A stretch of DNA of 33,382 bases. Source: SIAJ01 sp036266155. GTDB lineage: Bacteria; Planctomycetota; Planctomycetia; Gemmatales; Gemmataceae. The translations under genes and the position numbers were made by a program. Numbering within the stretch: the stretch's first letter is position 1; each line of letters begins with the position of its first letter. Below the pieces are notes generated by a model. That model ran no database searches. It worked only from the letters and a program-made list of their open reading frames with translations, and was not told the DNA's origin. Positions 1-7,033 of this stretch are shown here, piece by piece. Location: positions 1 to 33,382 of the forward strand of contig DATANR010000006.1 in NCBI GenBank assembly GCA_036266155.1, in the 5' to 3' direction.

Positions 1-104
1 TCCGCCGCACCAATCGCTGGCTGCGGCGCAACGAGCTGGCGCGGTACTATCACCATCGCGCGCGTAACGCCATACCACCATTGAAGAACGAACAGCGACG
101 GTAG
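1..104 (+). CDS. C-terminal end of an unidentified protein (partial)
   Basis: An open frame enters from the left edge (first full codon at base 3) and ends at a TAG at 102-104. It gives 33 residues rich in Arg, His and Asn, beginning RRTNRWLRRNEL and ending KNEQRR. Most third codon positions in the first two thirds are G or C, as in the real genes of this window, which is the main reason to believe it is coding. The family cannot be recognised from so short a basic tail. An imperfect hairpin follows at 118-186 and could end its transcript. Confidence 0.45.
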   Translation, partial: RRTNRWLRRNELARYYHHRARNAIPPLKNEQRR

Positions 105-117
105 CTAGACAGTAGAA

Positions 118-186
118 GTAGCTGGATTCGTGAGAATTCAGCTCGGTCGTGAGTGCCGAGAACTGAATTATCACGAATCCAGCTAC
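118..186. repeat. Imperfect inverted repeat, possible terminator
   Basis: The arms 118-146 and 156-186 are complementary apart from one mismatch and a two-base bulge, around a nine-base loop (147-155). The stem is much longer than a usual intrinsic terminator and no T-run follows on either strand. It lies between the end of the partial gene and the rhomboid gene. It could be a transcription end, a processing site or a copy of a dispersed palindromic repeat. The remaining sequence up to 299 shows no gene. Confidence 0.6.
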
Positions 187-299
187 AAGTCATGTCTCGC
201 ATCCCGTAACTCGGATTGAAAGACCAGCCCCTTCCGTCCGGTGGGGCCGTATGTTAGAACATCAGTGGAGCGTTTGGTTGTGCCGCGCGGGGGTCGGGA

Positions 300-1286
300 A
301 TGGGCATCTACGACCGCGACTACTACCGCGAGGATAGCCGCTGGCACAATCCGCTCGCCCGCTCGAAGGCGACGTTGTTCCTCGTACTGCTGTTTGGTTT
401 CTTTTACATCGCGGAAGTAGCAACTGTTGAACGGAAGCAGGAGCCAATTGGCCGTGCGAATGAAATCAGATTGACCGAGACAGGTAACAGCAGGTTGACT
501 GAAGCCCTGGAACTTAATGTCAGTCGCACGCTTGACGGCGAAGTTTGGCGCATCGTCACCTATGCTCTGGCTCATCCGCCGTTTTACATCTTCCACATCA
601 TCGTCACCGCGGTGTTCCTCGTCTGGATCGGCCATCAGGTCGAGGACCTGTATGGCTCAAAGGAATACCTCGCCTTTTTCGCGGTCAGCACACTGCTCGG
701 AGGCGTGGCCTACTTGATCATTGGGGCCATCACGGGCACCAGTCCGGCGCTCCTCGGGCCGTCGGGGGCGGTTACCGCGGTGCTGGTGTTGTTCGCGTTG
801 CACTACCCGACGCGGACGATGACGTTCCGCTTCTTCATCCCGATTCCGGTCTGGCTGTATGTCGCGATTTACGCGTTTTTCGACATCTTCGGCCTCGCGG
901 GTGGCACCGTGAACCCGGCCCTCGTGGCCGTCCATTTGACGGGCGCTGCATTCGCGTTCATCTACCACACGTACACGTTGCGGATGTTGAACTGGCTGCC
1001 CGGCGGCAATGCACGGGGCAAAACGGCTCGGCGCGTGCCGCAGCCGCGCTTGCGGGTGACGCGTGACGTTCCCGAGCCGGAGCCGGCCGCGGCCGCGTCA
1101 TCTGTCGGTGGAGGAAGCGCCAAGGCTGCTTCGGGCGGCTCGCCCGTTGATGAACATCTGGAAGCCAAGCTCGACGAAGTGCTCGAAAAGGTTGCGAAGT
1201 TCGGCAAGGAAAGTTTGACGGATGGCGAACGCGAGATCTTGCTCCGTGCGAGCGAAGTCTACAAGAAGCGTCGCCGGCCAAGTTAG
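300..1286 (+). CDS. Rhomboid-family intramembrane serine protease
   Basis: Rhomboids cleave transmembrane helices of membrane proteins inside the bilayer. The protein has 328 residues, with a first hydrophobic segment at about 22-40 and a cluster of five or six at about 93-222. The catalytic serine motif GPSG puts Ser155 in the fourth segment of the cluster region, and His212 (VHLTGA) is the expected base. The EVWRIVTY-AH stretch at 81-92 matches the conserved L1-loop region. The oxyanion-helper Asn usually found in the second core helix seems to be replaced (FHIIVTAV). After residue 230 comes a Pro/Ala-rich linker and a charged helical tail (about 285-328) of the kind seen behind many bacterial rhomboids. 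The start is preceded by a G-rich ribosome-binding stretch. The N-terminus MGIYDRDYYRE is hydrophilic and cytoplasmic. The substrate is unknown. Confidence 0.88.
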   Translation: MGIYDRDYYREDSRWHNPLARSKATLFLVLLFGFFYIAEVATVERKQEPIGRANEIRLTETGNSRLTEALELNVSRTLDGEVWRIVTYALAHPPFYIFHIIVTAVFLVWIGHQVEDLYGSKEYLAFFAVSTLLGGVAYLIIGAITGTSPALLGPSGAVTAVLVLFALHYPTRTMTFRFFIPIPVWLYVAIYAFFDIFGLAGGTVNPALVAVHLTGAAFAFIYHTYTLRMLNWLPGGNARGKTARRVPQPRLRVTRDVPEPEPAAAASSVGGGSAKAASGGSPVDEHLEAKLDEVLEKVAKFGKESLTDGEREILLRASEVYKKRRRPS

Positions 1287-1298
1287 GGAGTATTTCGA

Positions 1299-1523
1299 AT
1301 GCCGATGTATGAATTTGCCTGCGCCGAATGTGGCACGCGGTTCGAGCGCCTTGTGCGTCACGAGTCGGTGGCGACAGCAGTCGATTGCCCGGAGTGTGGC
1401 GTGGCCAATGCCAAGCGCGAATTGAGCCTGCCGGCAGCCCCGCTGACGAGTTCGTCCAACGTGCCAATGTCCTGCGGAGTTGGACCGCCGTGCGGCGCGT
1501 CGTGGTGCCAACGTAAGGGTTGA
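1299..1523 (+). CDS. FmdB-type zinc-ribbon protein
   Basis: This 74-residue protein begins MPMYEFACAECG, the hallmark start of the FmdB/CxxC-CxxC putative regulatory family. The two zinc knuckles are Cys8-x-x-Cys11 and Cys30-x-x-Cys33, about the spacing normal for the family. The tail after residue 45 is low in complexity but contains three more cysteines. The gene starts 12 bases after the rhomboid stop, with AGGGAG eight bases before the ATG, so the two are probably cotranscribed. Members are often called regulators because of one linked to formamidase genes. The molecular role is unproven, and nucleic-acid or protein binding is only inferred from the zinc ribbon. Confidence 0.85.
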   Translation: MPMYEFACAECGTRFERLVRHESVATAVDCPECGVANAKRELSLPAAPLTSSSNVPMSCGVGPPCGASWCQRKG

Positions 1524-1529
1524 ACGCGT

Positions 1530-1883
1530 TTATCGCTGCAGTTCTTCGATCTTGTGGTTGCGATCTTCGGTGATCAGAACGGTGTCTGTCAACTTCTTGA
1601 TCGTGCGGACCTCGACGCGTTCCTTGCCGTCGTGGGCGAGTTTCAGGGTGAGTTGATTCCCCGCCAAGGCAAACGTTCCATTCATTTCACGTGACTTGCC
1701 TTCGATCGCGAACGTCAGCACGAGTTTGCCGTCGGCGCCAAAAAGCATCTTCGTGCCCGGCGGTGCTTCCTCGGATTTGACGACCTTCCATTCCTTCGTG
1801 CCGATGAGCTGGGTGCGATCCTGCGCGACAGCGGCGACAGCAAAAAGCAAAACGACTGGCAATTCAAGCCGAAGCAAAAACAT
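1530..1883 (-). CDS. Small secreted TIGR03066-like protein
   Basis: The start at 1883 gives 117 residues beginning MFLLRLELPVVLLFAVAAVAQ, a clear signal peptide, with GAGGGA upstream. A longer frame runs to 1943 but adds residues that would bury the signal peptide. The mature part has WKVVKSEEAPPGT, an MNGTFALAGNQLTLKL strand pair and an IKKLTDTVLITED ending. This pattern matches the Gemmata obscuriglobus paralogous family (TIGR03066 type), small lipocalin-like beta proteins of unknown function. The gene at 2246-2626 is a paralogue. The gene converges on the FmdB gene with only six bases between the stops. Confidence 0.75.
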   Translation of the reverse strand: MFLLRLELPVVLLFAVAAVAQDRTQLIGTKEWKVVKSEEAPPGTKMLFGADGKLVLTFAIEGKSREMNGTFALAGNQLTLKLAHDGKERVEVRTIKKLTDTVLITEDRNHKIEELQR

Positions 1884-2208
1884 GGCGATCCCTCGCAAGC
1901 AAATGGGGAGGAAATCGTACCGGCAACTGGGTGATCGGATCAAGCGGACTTCGGCGATAGCATCGCTAGGTCGCGGCCCACTCCAATTGAAGACCCGCCG
2001 AGCAGCATCAATTAGATTATTTGATAAATGTCATAACGAACTCGCTGCTATGGCGAATTCGACGTTCTCTGGCGCTAGAATTGAAAATTGAAAAAACGGG
2101 CGCATCATCTGGCAGATTAACTGGTTAGATGCGGTTTTTCCGATGAGAGATGGTCAACCCCGGTATGTAGTTGGCCATCTTAGACTTCCGGTCACAATGA
2201 AATGAATC
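1884..2208. other. Intergenic stretch without a recognised gene
   Basis: About 325 bases between the two TIGR03066-like genes. It is more AT-rich than its surroundings, especially at 2005-2100, which fits a promoter zone for the minus-strand gene that starts at 1883, but no convincing -35/-10 pair could be fixed. It includes the interrupted repeat at 2092-2139. The short plus-strand frame across it (1696-2091) has no credible protein pattern. Confidence 0.6.
2092..2139. repeat. Interrupted inverted repeat with A-run and T-run
   Basis: The left part 2092-2106 (A-run followed by GCATC) pairs imperfectly with 2128-2139 (GATGCGG followed by a T-run). The arms contain a bulge, and the loop of about 21 bases may form its own small stem. 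Having A's on one side and T's on the other, it could act as a weak bidirectional terminator, on the minus strand as a second stop behind the hairpin at 2209-2234. Confidence 0.35.
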
Positions 2209-2234
2209 TGGCCCCGCCAATCTTCGCGGGGCCA
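2209..2234 (-). terminator. Hairpin terminator behind the 2246-2626 gene
   Basis: A perfect nine-base-pair GC-rich stem (2209-2217 with 2226-2234) and an eight-base loop lie 11 bases past the stop codon of the minus-strand gene. On the minus strand the stem is followed by an interrupted T-rich stretch (ATTCATTTCATT), as in an intrinsic terminator. Confidence 0.7.
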
Positions 2235-2245
2235 TGCACGCCGTG

Positions 2246-2626
2246 CTACTTCTTCTTCTTGAACTCGGTCTCTTTGCCCTTCTTGTCGACGAGCACGATC
2301 ATGTCGTCGGTCAGGGTTTTGATCGTGTCGGTGTCCTCGTCTTCCTTGCCGTCCGGCGTCTTGAGTTTGACGGTGATCTTGTCGCCGTCGACCTTGTAGG
2401 TCCCATCCAATTTGAATTCTTTGCCGTTCAAGTCGATCGTGATCGAGACCTTCATGTCCTTGGCGAATTCGACGACTGCGCCCTTCGGAGCGTTCTCGTC
2501 GCCGGACTTGGTCAGTTCCCACTTGCCGACGAACTTGGCAGCGTCGAATTTCTTTTCCTTGTCGTCGGCGCTCGCGGCAGCGACCAACACGAACGCGACC
2601 GAGCAGGCCGCCAGAATGCCCTTCAT
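2246..2626 (-). CDS. Small secreted TIGR03066-like protein
   Basis: This 126-residue protein starts MKGILAACSVAFVLVAAASA, a signal peptide probably cut after ASA, with GGGAGAG seven bases before the ATG. The mature part is very lysine- and aspartate-rich. It contains FVGKWELTKSGDENAPKG, then LDGTYKVDGDKITVKLK and TIKTLTDDMIVLVDKKGK. This is the classic layout of the Gemmata paralogous family TIGR03066, predicted small beta-barrel proteins in the periplasm or surface layer. It is a closer match to the family pattern than its paralogue at 1530-1883. A cysteine in the signal peptide (ACS) is not in a good lipobox. The function is unknown. Confidence 0.82.
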   Translation of the reverse strand: MKGILAACSVAFVLVAAASADDKEKKFDAAKFVGKWELTKSGDENAPKGAVVEFAKDMKVSITIDLNGKEFKLDGTYKVDGDKITVKLKTPDGKEDEDTDTIKTLTDDMIVLVDKKGKETEFKKKK

Positions 2627-2686
2627 TACACTCTCCCAGATGGAAAAACGTCGGCGGAGTGACTGGCCGCCTTGCGTCGAGTGATG

Positions 2687-3355
2687 CTAGGCAACCGGGC
2701 CCAACGGGGCAAGCAGTTCCGTGACGGCATTCACCAATTCACTGACGTCCGCCATCGCGCCGATGCCGACGTCGCCGCACGCCAGCGCCTTGATCTGCGG
2801 GCTAACGACGCGGAATGATGTGCCGCGCGAATTGATCTGTGCGATCGTCGCCGCGTCGTCGAGATGACTCGGAATGTGCGCCGCGCCCGCGTCGGCAGCG
2901 AGGGCACGCAACTGGCGCCGCGTCAGCGGGTGTTCCCACATAAACGTGTTCATGGCCGGCGCCACGATCGTCGGTCGTGCCGGGTCCCATGCCCGCCAAA
3001 CACACGTGAGGCAGTTGTCGCAAATGCCGGTCGCGAGTTTGGCCAGCGTGTTGGCGTCGAGCGGCGCCACGAGCAATAGATCGGCCCAGCGGCGCAGCTC
3101 CACGTGCATCACCGTATCGCCGCGTGAATAGCGCCGGCCATCCGGACGCCCCGGCCATTCGTCGTCATCCACGATCACAACGTCCGGATTGCGGAGCACA
3201 CGGCTCGGATCCAAGGTCACGGGATCGAAGAAATAAAGTGCCGAGTCGGTCGCAACGACCTTGACGGTGTGGCCGAGCGCACGCAGCGCGGCGACGAGTT
3301 CCGGCGTCTTGATCGCGGCGACCGATCCGGTGACGCCGAGCAGGATTTTGGCCAT
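2687..3355 (-). CDS. coaC: Phosphopantothenoylcysteine decarboxylase, monofunctional, eukaryote-like
   Basis: This flavoprotein of the HFCD family decarboxylates 4'-phosphopantothenoylcysteine to 4'-phosphopantetheine in coenzyme A synthesis. The start at 3355 gives 222 residues beginning MAKILLGVTGSVAAIK, with GAGG upstream; the frame runs on to 3400 without reason. His84 in HVELRRWAD is the expected active-site base. The PLDANT motif with Asn102 and the PAMN motif (Asn136) contact substrate and FMN. Cys193 in ACGD is the substrate-clamp cysteine. There is no CoaB synthetase domain, unlike the usual bacterial CoaBC. The wording of the motifs (RRWADLLLVAPLDANT, GICDN-LTCV-RAWD, ACGD-G-GAMA) resembles animal PPCDC and plant HAL3. 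About 17 extra residues sit before ACGD. CoaC activity is very likely but could have diverged. Confidence 0.87.
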   Translation of the reverse strand: MAKILLGVTGSVAAIKTPELVAALRALGHTVKVVATDSALYFFDPVTLDPSRVLRNPDVVIVDDDEWPGRPDGRRYSRGDTVMHVELRRWADLLLVAPLDANTLAKLATGICDNCLTCVWRAWDPARPTIVAPAMNTFMWEHPLTRRQLRALAADAGAAHIPSHLDDAATIAQINSRGTSFRVVSPQIKALACGDVGIGAMADVSELVNAVTELLAPLGPVA

Positions 3356-3383
3356 GAAGTGCCTCGCGGGCACTGTATCCGAA

Positions 3384-4277
3384 TCACCGGCTGCCCGCAA
3401 CCGGTCGGATCGACGCGGCGGGCGGATTCATGGCGACGACGTGACGAGCAAACGCCGTGGTTGGATCTGGATAAACGGTCATGAGCCTTGGAAGCAATGG
3501 GCCAGCAGGCTCGGCACCGCGGAGTTGTTGCAAGTAAGTCAGCAGGACATTGCGACTCGCCTCTCCCCCACGCAGCATGAGGTGCACCCAGCCCCACGCT
3601 TCCTGGTATTGCGCTCGGCCCATCTGCGGCACCTGGTCGAGTCGCTCCAGCGCGGCCAGATCGGGAACGAACTCGCCCCGACGAAAGGCGTCGACGTGCA
3701 GACGATTCACACCATCGCGATCGGGCGGCAATTCGTAATACTCCGCGAGGCCTTCATCGAGCCAGAGCGGGACGTCCTTCAACGCGCTGTTGAGCAAGGC
3801 ATGAGTTAGTTCGTGGCGCAGGTCCTGACGCAGATTTTCGCCCCAATATGTGAACACGAGGAGATCACGCGAACCACCGGGCAGTCCGGGATGGGCGATG
3901 AAGAACGCGCGCCGCTTTGGCAGTTCTGGGTAGCGGAACCGCATATAGCGCTCGTACGTCTGCTGGTCGTCAAATAGATAGACTTGCACGAGCGTGTCCG
4001 AAGGCGGCAAGCGCAGCTCGCGGAAAATCTGGTCGCGAAGCTGGCTCAGTTCGCCAAAGAGCGGTGCATTCGCTTTGAGCGGCATGTCGCTGTAAAAAAC
4101 AAACTGCGATACACGGTGTGACCCGGCGCTTCCCGGCAACGCCGGCGGAGCAATGGACGCGGCCGGCGGTTGAAGGTCTTTCGATTTGAATGGGTTACTG
4201 CACCCGGTGAGAATGAGCGCGCAGGCGCACAAGATCGAGCGCATTCGCAGATATCCGCCACGGCGACGGCCTGTCAT
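3384..4277 (-). CDS. Lipoprotein with HExxH metallopeptidase motif
   Basis: The ATG at 4277 has AGGA seven bases upstream and gives 297 residues. A second ATG at 4244 would shorten the n-region; both leave the hydrophobic stretch MRSILCACALILTGCSN with lipobox LTGC (Cys26 from 4277), so this is a lipoprotein. A gluzincin-type motif follows at residues 155-159 (HELTH), then WLDEGLAEYYE with the likely third zinc ligand among Glu175 and Glu179. That arrangement resembles peptidase MA/DUF1570-type proteins of Planctomycetes. The substrate is unknown. The tail is Pro/Ala-rich. The gene ends 29 bases upstream of the CoaC start and may be cotranscribed with it. Confidence 0.75.
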   Translation of the reverse strand: MTGRRRGGYLRMRSILCACALILTGCSNPFKSKDLQPPAASIAPPALPGSAGSHRVSQFVFYSDMPLKANAPLFGELSQLRDQIFRELRLPPSDTLVQVYLFDDQQTYERYMRFRYPELPKRRAFFIAHPGLPGGSRDLLVFTYWGENLRQDLRHELTHALLNSALKDVPLWLDEGLAEYYELPPDRDGVNRLHVDAFRRGEFVPDLAALERLDQVPQMGRAQYQEAWGWVHLMLRGGEASRNVLLTYLQQLRGAEPAGPLLPRLMTVYPDPTTAFARHVVAMNPPAASIRPVAGSR

Positions 4278-4400
4278 GCCCACATCCTGAGGCGTTGCAC
4301 GGAACGCAATCCGGTTCTATAGCTTGCCCGGCTTTCCACCGCCAGCCCGGATGCGCGAATGGCTCCGGTGTTTTCGACTGCAATGGACGCTGGACTTGAC

Positions 4401-6020
4401 TCACGCCAGGGGCCGATTTCGGCGCTCGTTCTGGCGAACCTTTTCCGCCGTTGCCGCCGCGACGCCTTTCCACCAGCTTGCCCAGTCGCCGTGCCCTCGC
4501 AGGCCCCACAAGAGATAAGTGCGCAAGAAGCGCAGCCGATCCGACGCCGTCACACTTGGCGAATTGATGAAGCTCGCATTGAGCCGCGTTAAATCGCGAA
4601 TGCGCACCGCACGCGGAACCTGACGCATCGTACGCACGCCGACAAGATCGATGAATTGAACTTCGCCCGTGAGAGTGACGAGCACGTTCGCTGCCTTCAG
4701 GTCGCGATGCGAAACGCCGCGTTCGTGCATCAACCGAATCCAGCGTGCCAGCGTGTCAATGAGTCGCCGCTTTTCCTCCATGGTCGCTTCGCGGATCGCA
4801 TCGTGCAGATGCCGGGCGTCGGCAACCAATTCGCACAAGAGATAACCTGTACCCTTGAGGCCCAGGCGACGCCGATGCAAGACCAGCAAAGGCTTCGGCG
4901 TCGGAAGGCCGCGATCGATCAACGCATGGCCGTTGACCCACGAACGAAGCGCTGGCGGCGGTCGAAACAAGACGGCCACGTAGTCGCTCCGATGTGTCAC
5001 TCGAAAGCGCTTGTAAACAACAGATCGCATGCCATCGCTTGATGGAATTGAAACGACGACAACCGTGGCGCTGCGGGATGCTTTGAGCAACTCGCCGTCC
5101 AATCCGACGAATGGACCATCGGGATTATCCGCGAAGCCGGCTGCCAATTCTGGGTTCACCTCGCGTAGCGCGACGCCTGACACGCTCCCACGTCGCATCG
5201 GTCGAAAATGCCGATTCTCGCGCAGGCATCGACTCTGGCGCGACGCCCAAAGGCTCATCACCGATCGATCGGTCGCGGTTTCGATGGCACGAGCCTCGTC
5301 ACGATTCTCGTTGTTCCCCACGTACGCCTGCCAGAATCGAAGACGATCCGCACGTGTCGTCCGTAGCTGAAACCAGCGATTGAAGAGTACGAGGTTGCTC
5401 CGCCGTGCGGCCCGATCGAGCGGCGCGCCGAGGACAATGTCATGAACATCGATCACGAAGTATTCGAAGTCATCGCCTGTCAGGCGAACAAGCAGATTCC
5501 CCGGATGAAGATCGGGATGCATGACGCCCGCATCATGCAACTTGGCCACGAATCGCGCCAAAGCAGCGATGAGGCTGCGGCGAGCGACTGGTGTTTTCGG
5601 CGGATCGTGAATCAGTAAATGATCAAGCGGAGCGGTATTTTCAAGCGCCCGCGTGATCAAGAAACTTCCGCGCGGCCATGGTCCACGAAATCGCGCCCAT
5701 GCGAGTGGCTCAACCGTCGCCACTTTACGACTCTCGAGTGCGCGGGCCCGATCGAATTCGAGCTTGGCCTTCGGGCCACGAAAAAAATCTCGCCACCAAG
5801 CACGCGGCCCATTTAGGCGGCAGTGTTTCCAGTAGACGGCGTCGCCATTCGGCATCGTCACGCGATAAACGGTCCGATGCAGGCCATGTTTAATGACACT
5901 GGCGCGGCCCGCGGCTATGTGGCTTTCGAGATCAAGCTCATCGTTGCCAAGGAGATTGCGGCCTCCGTCCGTGAAGACCCAATTGAGTCGACCGACGGTC
6001 AAGTGCGTGGCGTCGGTCAT
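4401..6020 (-). CDS. Tandem lipopolysaccharide-kinase (WaaP/Kdo kinase-like) protein
   Basis: This 539-residue protein has two protein-kinase-like folds in a row. The first (about 30-235) has a probable ATP lysine at Lys65, a catalytic loop H168-P-D170-LHPGN175 and a metal-binding D191 (VIDVHD). The second (about 315-515) has Lys337, H438-R-D440-LKAAN445 and D458 (FIDLVG). Both sets look intact. WaaP and KdkA kinases phosphorylate heptose or Kdo in the LPS inner core at the cytoplasmic face. The ATG at 6020 overlaps the stop of the glycosyltransferase gene by four bases (ATGA), so translation is probably coupled. The longer frame to 6065 only copies the upstream gene's end. A sugar substrate is inferred from family and neighbours; a protein substrate is not excluded. 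Confidence 0.85.
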   Translation of the reverse strand: MTDATHLTVGRLNWVFTDGGRNLLGNDELDLESHIAAGRASVIKHGLHRTVYRVTMPNGDAVYWKHCRLNGPRAWWRDFFRGPKAKLEFDRARALESRKVATVEPLAWARFRGPWPRGSFLITRALENTAPLDHLLIHDPPKTPVARRSLIAALARFVAKLHDAGVMHPDLHPGNLLVRLTGDDFEYFVIDVHDIVLGAPLDRAARRSNLVLFNRWFQLRTTRADRLRFWQAYVGNNENRDEARAIETATDRSVMSLWASRQSRCLRENRHFRPMRRGSVSGVALREVNPELAAGFADNPDGPFVGLDGELLKASRSATVVVVSIPSSDGMRSVVYKRFRVTHRSDYVAVLFRPPPALRSWVNGHALIDRGLPTPKPLLVLHRRRLGLKGTGYLLCELVADARHLHDAIREATMEEKRRLIDTLARWIRLMHERGVSHRDLKAANVLVTLTGEVQFIDLVGVRTMRQVPRAVRIRDLTRLNASFINSPSVTASDRLRFLRTYLLWGLRGHGDWASWWKGVAAATAEKVRQNERRNRPLA

Positions 6021-7021
6021 GCCGAGCCCCGTCCGGCATTTCGATCCTCGATCAAGTTGCGCCAAAGGGCGGCGCCGGCTTCGACGCTATACCGCGCTTC
6101 TACCAGCGCTCGCGCGGCCGCACCCATTCGTCGGCGCAGGTCGGGATCGGCGGCCAATGTCGCGATCGCGTCGGCCCACTCCGTTTCCGTGCTGGCAAGA
6201 AAGCCCGTTTCACCGGGCACAACCATTTCGGCGTGAACACCAACGCGGTTAGTCACCACGGGCAGCCCTGCCGCCATGTACTGTAATACCTTGAGACCAC
6301 ACTTCCCTCGACTCCAGGGATCGTCGGGAATCCAACTAATCCCAATGTCCGCGGCCGCAATTTCGTCGGCCTCGCGCTCTTCGCTCCAAGGGCATTCAAC
6401 GATCGGCAGGCGTCCTGGCTGAAAGAAGCGGTCGCATACCAGCTTCAATCGCGCGTTGGGCAGGCGATCGCCAATTGCGTTCAAGATCGGAGCGATCGCC
6501 TCCAACCCGCGCAAGGTGATTGACGACCCAACCCAGACGAGATTGGCCGTTGCACGTTCGTGGCGTGCCGATGGATATCGGCGAACATCCACACAGGTCG
6601 GAATGATTTGGGTGGCTTTAGCGCCGAGATGTTTGGCTTGCTCCGCCAAGTAGGAGTTGCCGGCAATGACGAGTTCGGCCACTCGCACGATGTTTTGCAG
6701 TCGATGACGCCGCTTGCGGCTCGCGAAGGACTTGCCGGAATAGGAGTCGCGCAGCCAGAGCGCGTCATCCATGTCGAACCAGAGTCGGCGGACATTGCGG
6801 CGCAGGATCGCGACCTCAGCACGAGACAACAACTTCCGTTGGAGCACAACGATGTCAGCGTCGCGATGGGAACGCAACACGGCAAGCCGCTGCCACCAAC
6901 TCTTCGACAACGCGGCCAGGTCCAGCGCATGACCGGCGGCATTCAAGTGCGGACGAAAGGCCTGAAGCCGATAGCGGGCGCAAACGTGATCCTCGGACTC
7001 GACCAGTGCGGTCAGGCGCAC
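6017..7021 (-). CDS. GT4-like glycosyltransferase
   Basis: This 334-residue protein has the GT-B layout: an N-terminal half with WFDMDDALW (81-89) and a C-terminal nucleotide-sugar half from about 158 (NLVWVGSSITLRGLEAI). The donor-binding stretch at 233-252 reads DDPWSRGKCGLKVLQYMAAG and is followed by VVTNRVGVHAEMV and GETGFLA. The usual GT4 Glu-x7-Glu pair is replaced here, as in a known subgroup with K-x-GLK-x-x-QYMA. The start is a GTG at 7021 with AGGGAG eight bases upstream, overlapping the smpB stop codon region. It is the middle gene of a smpB - glycosyltransferase - double-kinase operon, which points to surface glycan or LPS core synthesis in the cytoplasm. Donor and acceptor sugars cannot be read from the sequence. 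Confidence 0.85.
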   Translation of the reverse strand: MRLTALVESEDHVCARYRLQAFRPHLNAAGHALDLAALSKSWWQRLAVLRSHRDADIVVLQRKLLSRAEVAILRRNVRRLWFDMDDALWLRDSYSGKSFASRKRRHRLQNIVRVAELVIAGNSYLAEQAKHLGAKATQIIPTCVDVRRYPSARHERATANLVWVGSSITLRGLEAIAPILNAIGDRLPNARLKLVCDRFFQPGRLPIVECPWSEEREADEIAAADIGISWIPDDPWSRGKCGLKVLQYMAAGLPVVTNRVGVHAEMVVPGETGFLASTETEWADAIATLAADPDLRRRMGAAARALVEARYSVEAGAALWRNLIEDRNAGRGSA

Positions 7022-7033
7022 GAACGCGTCTCC

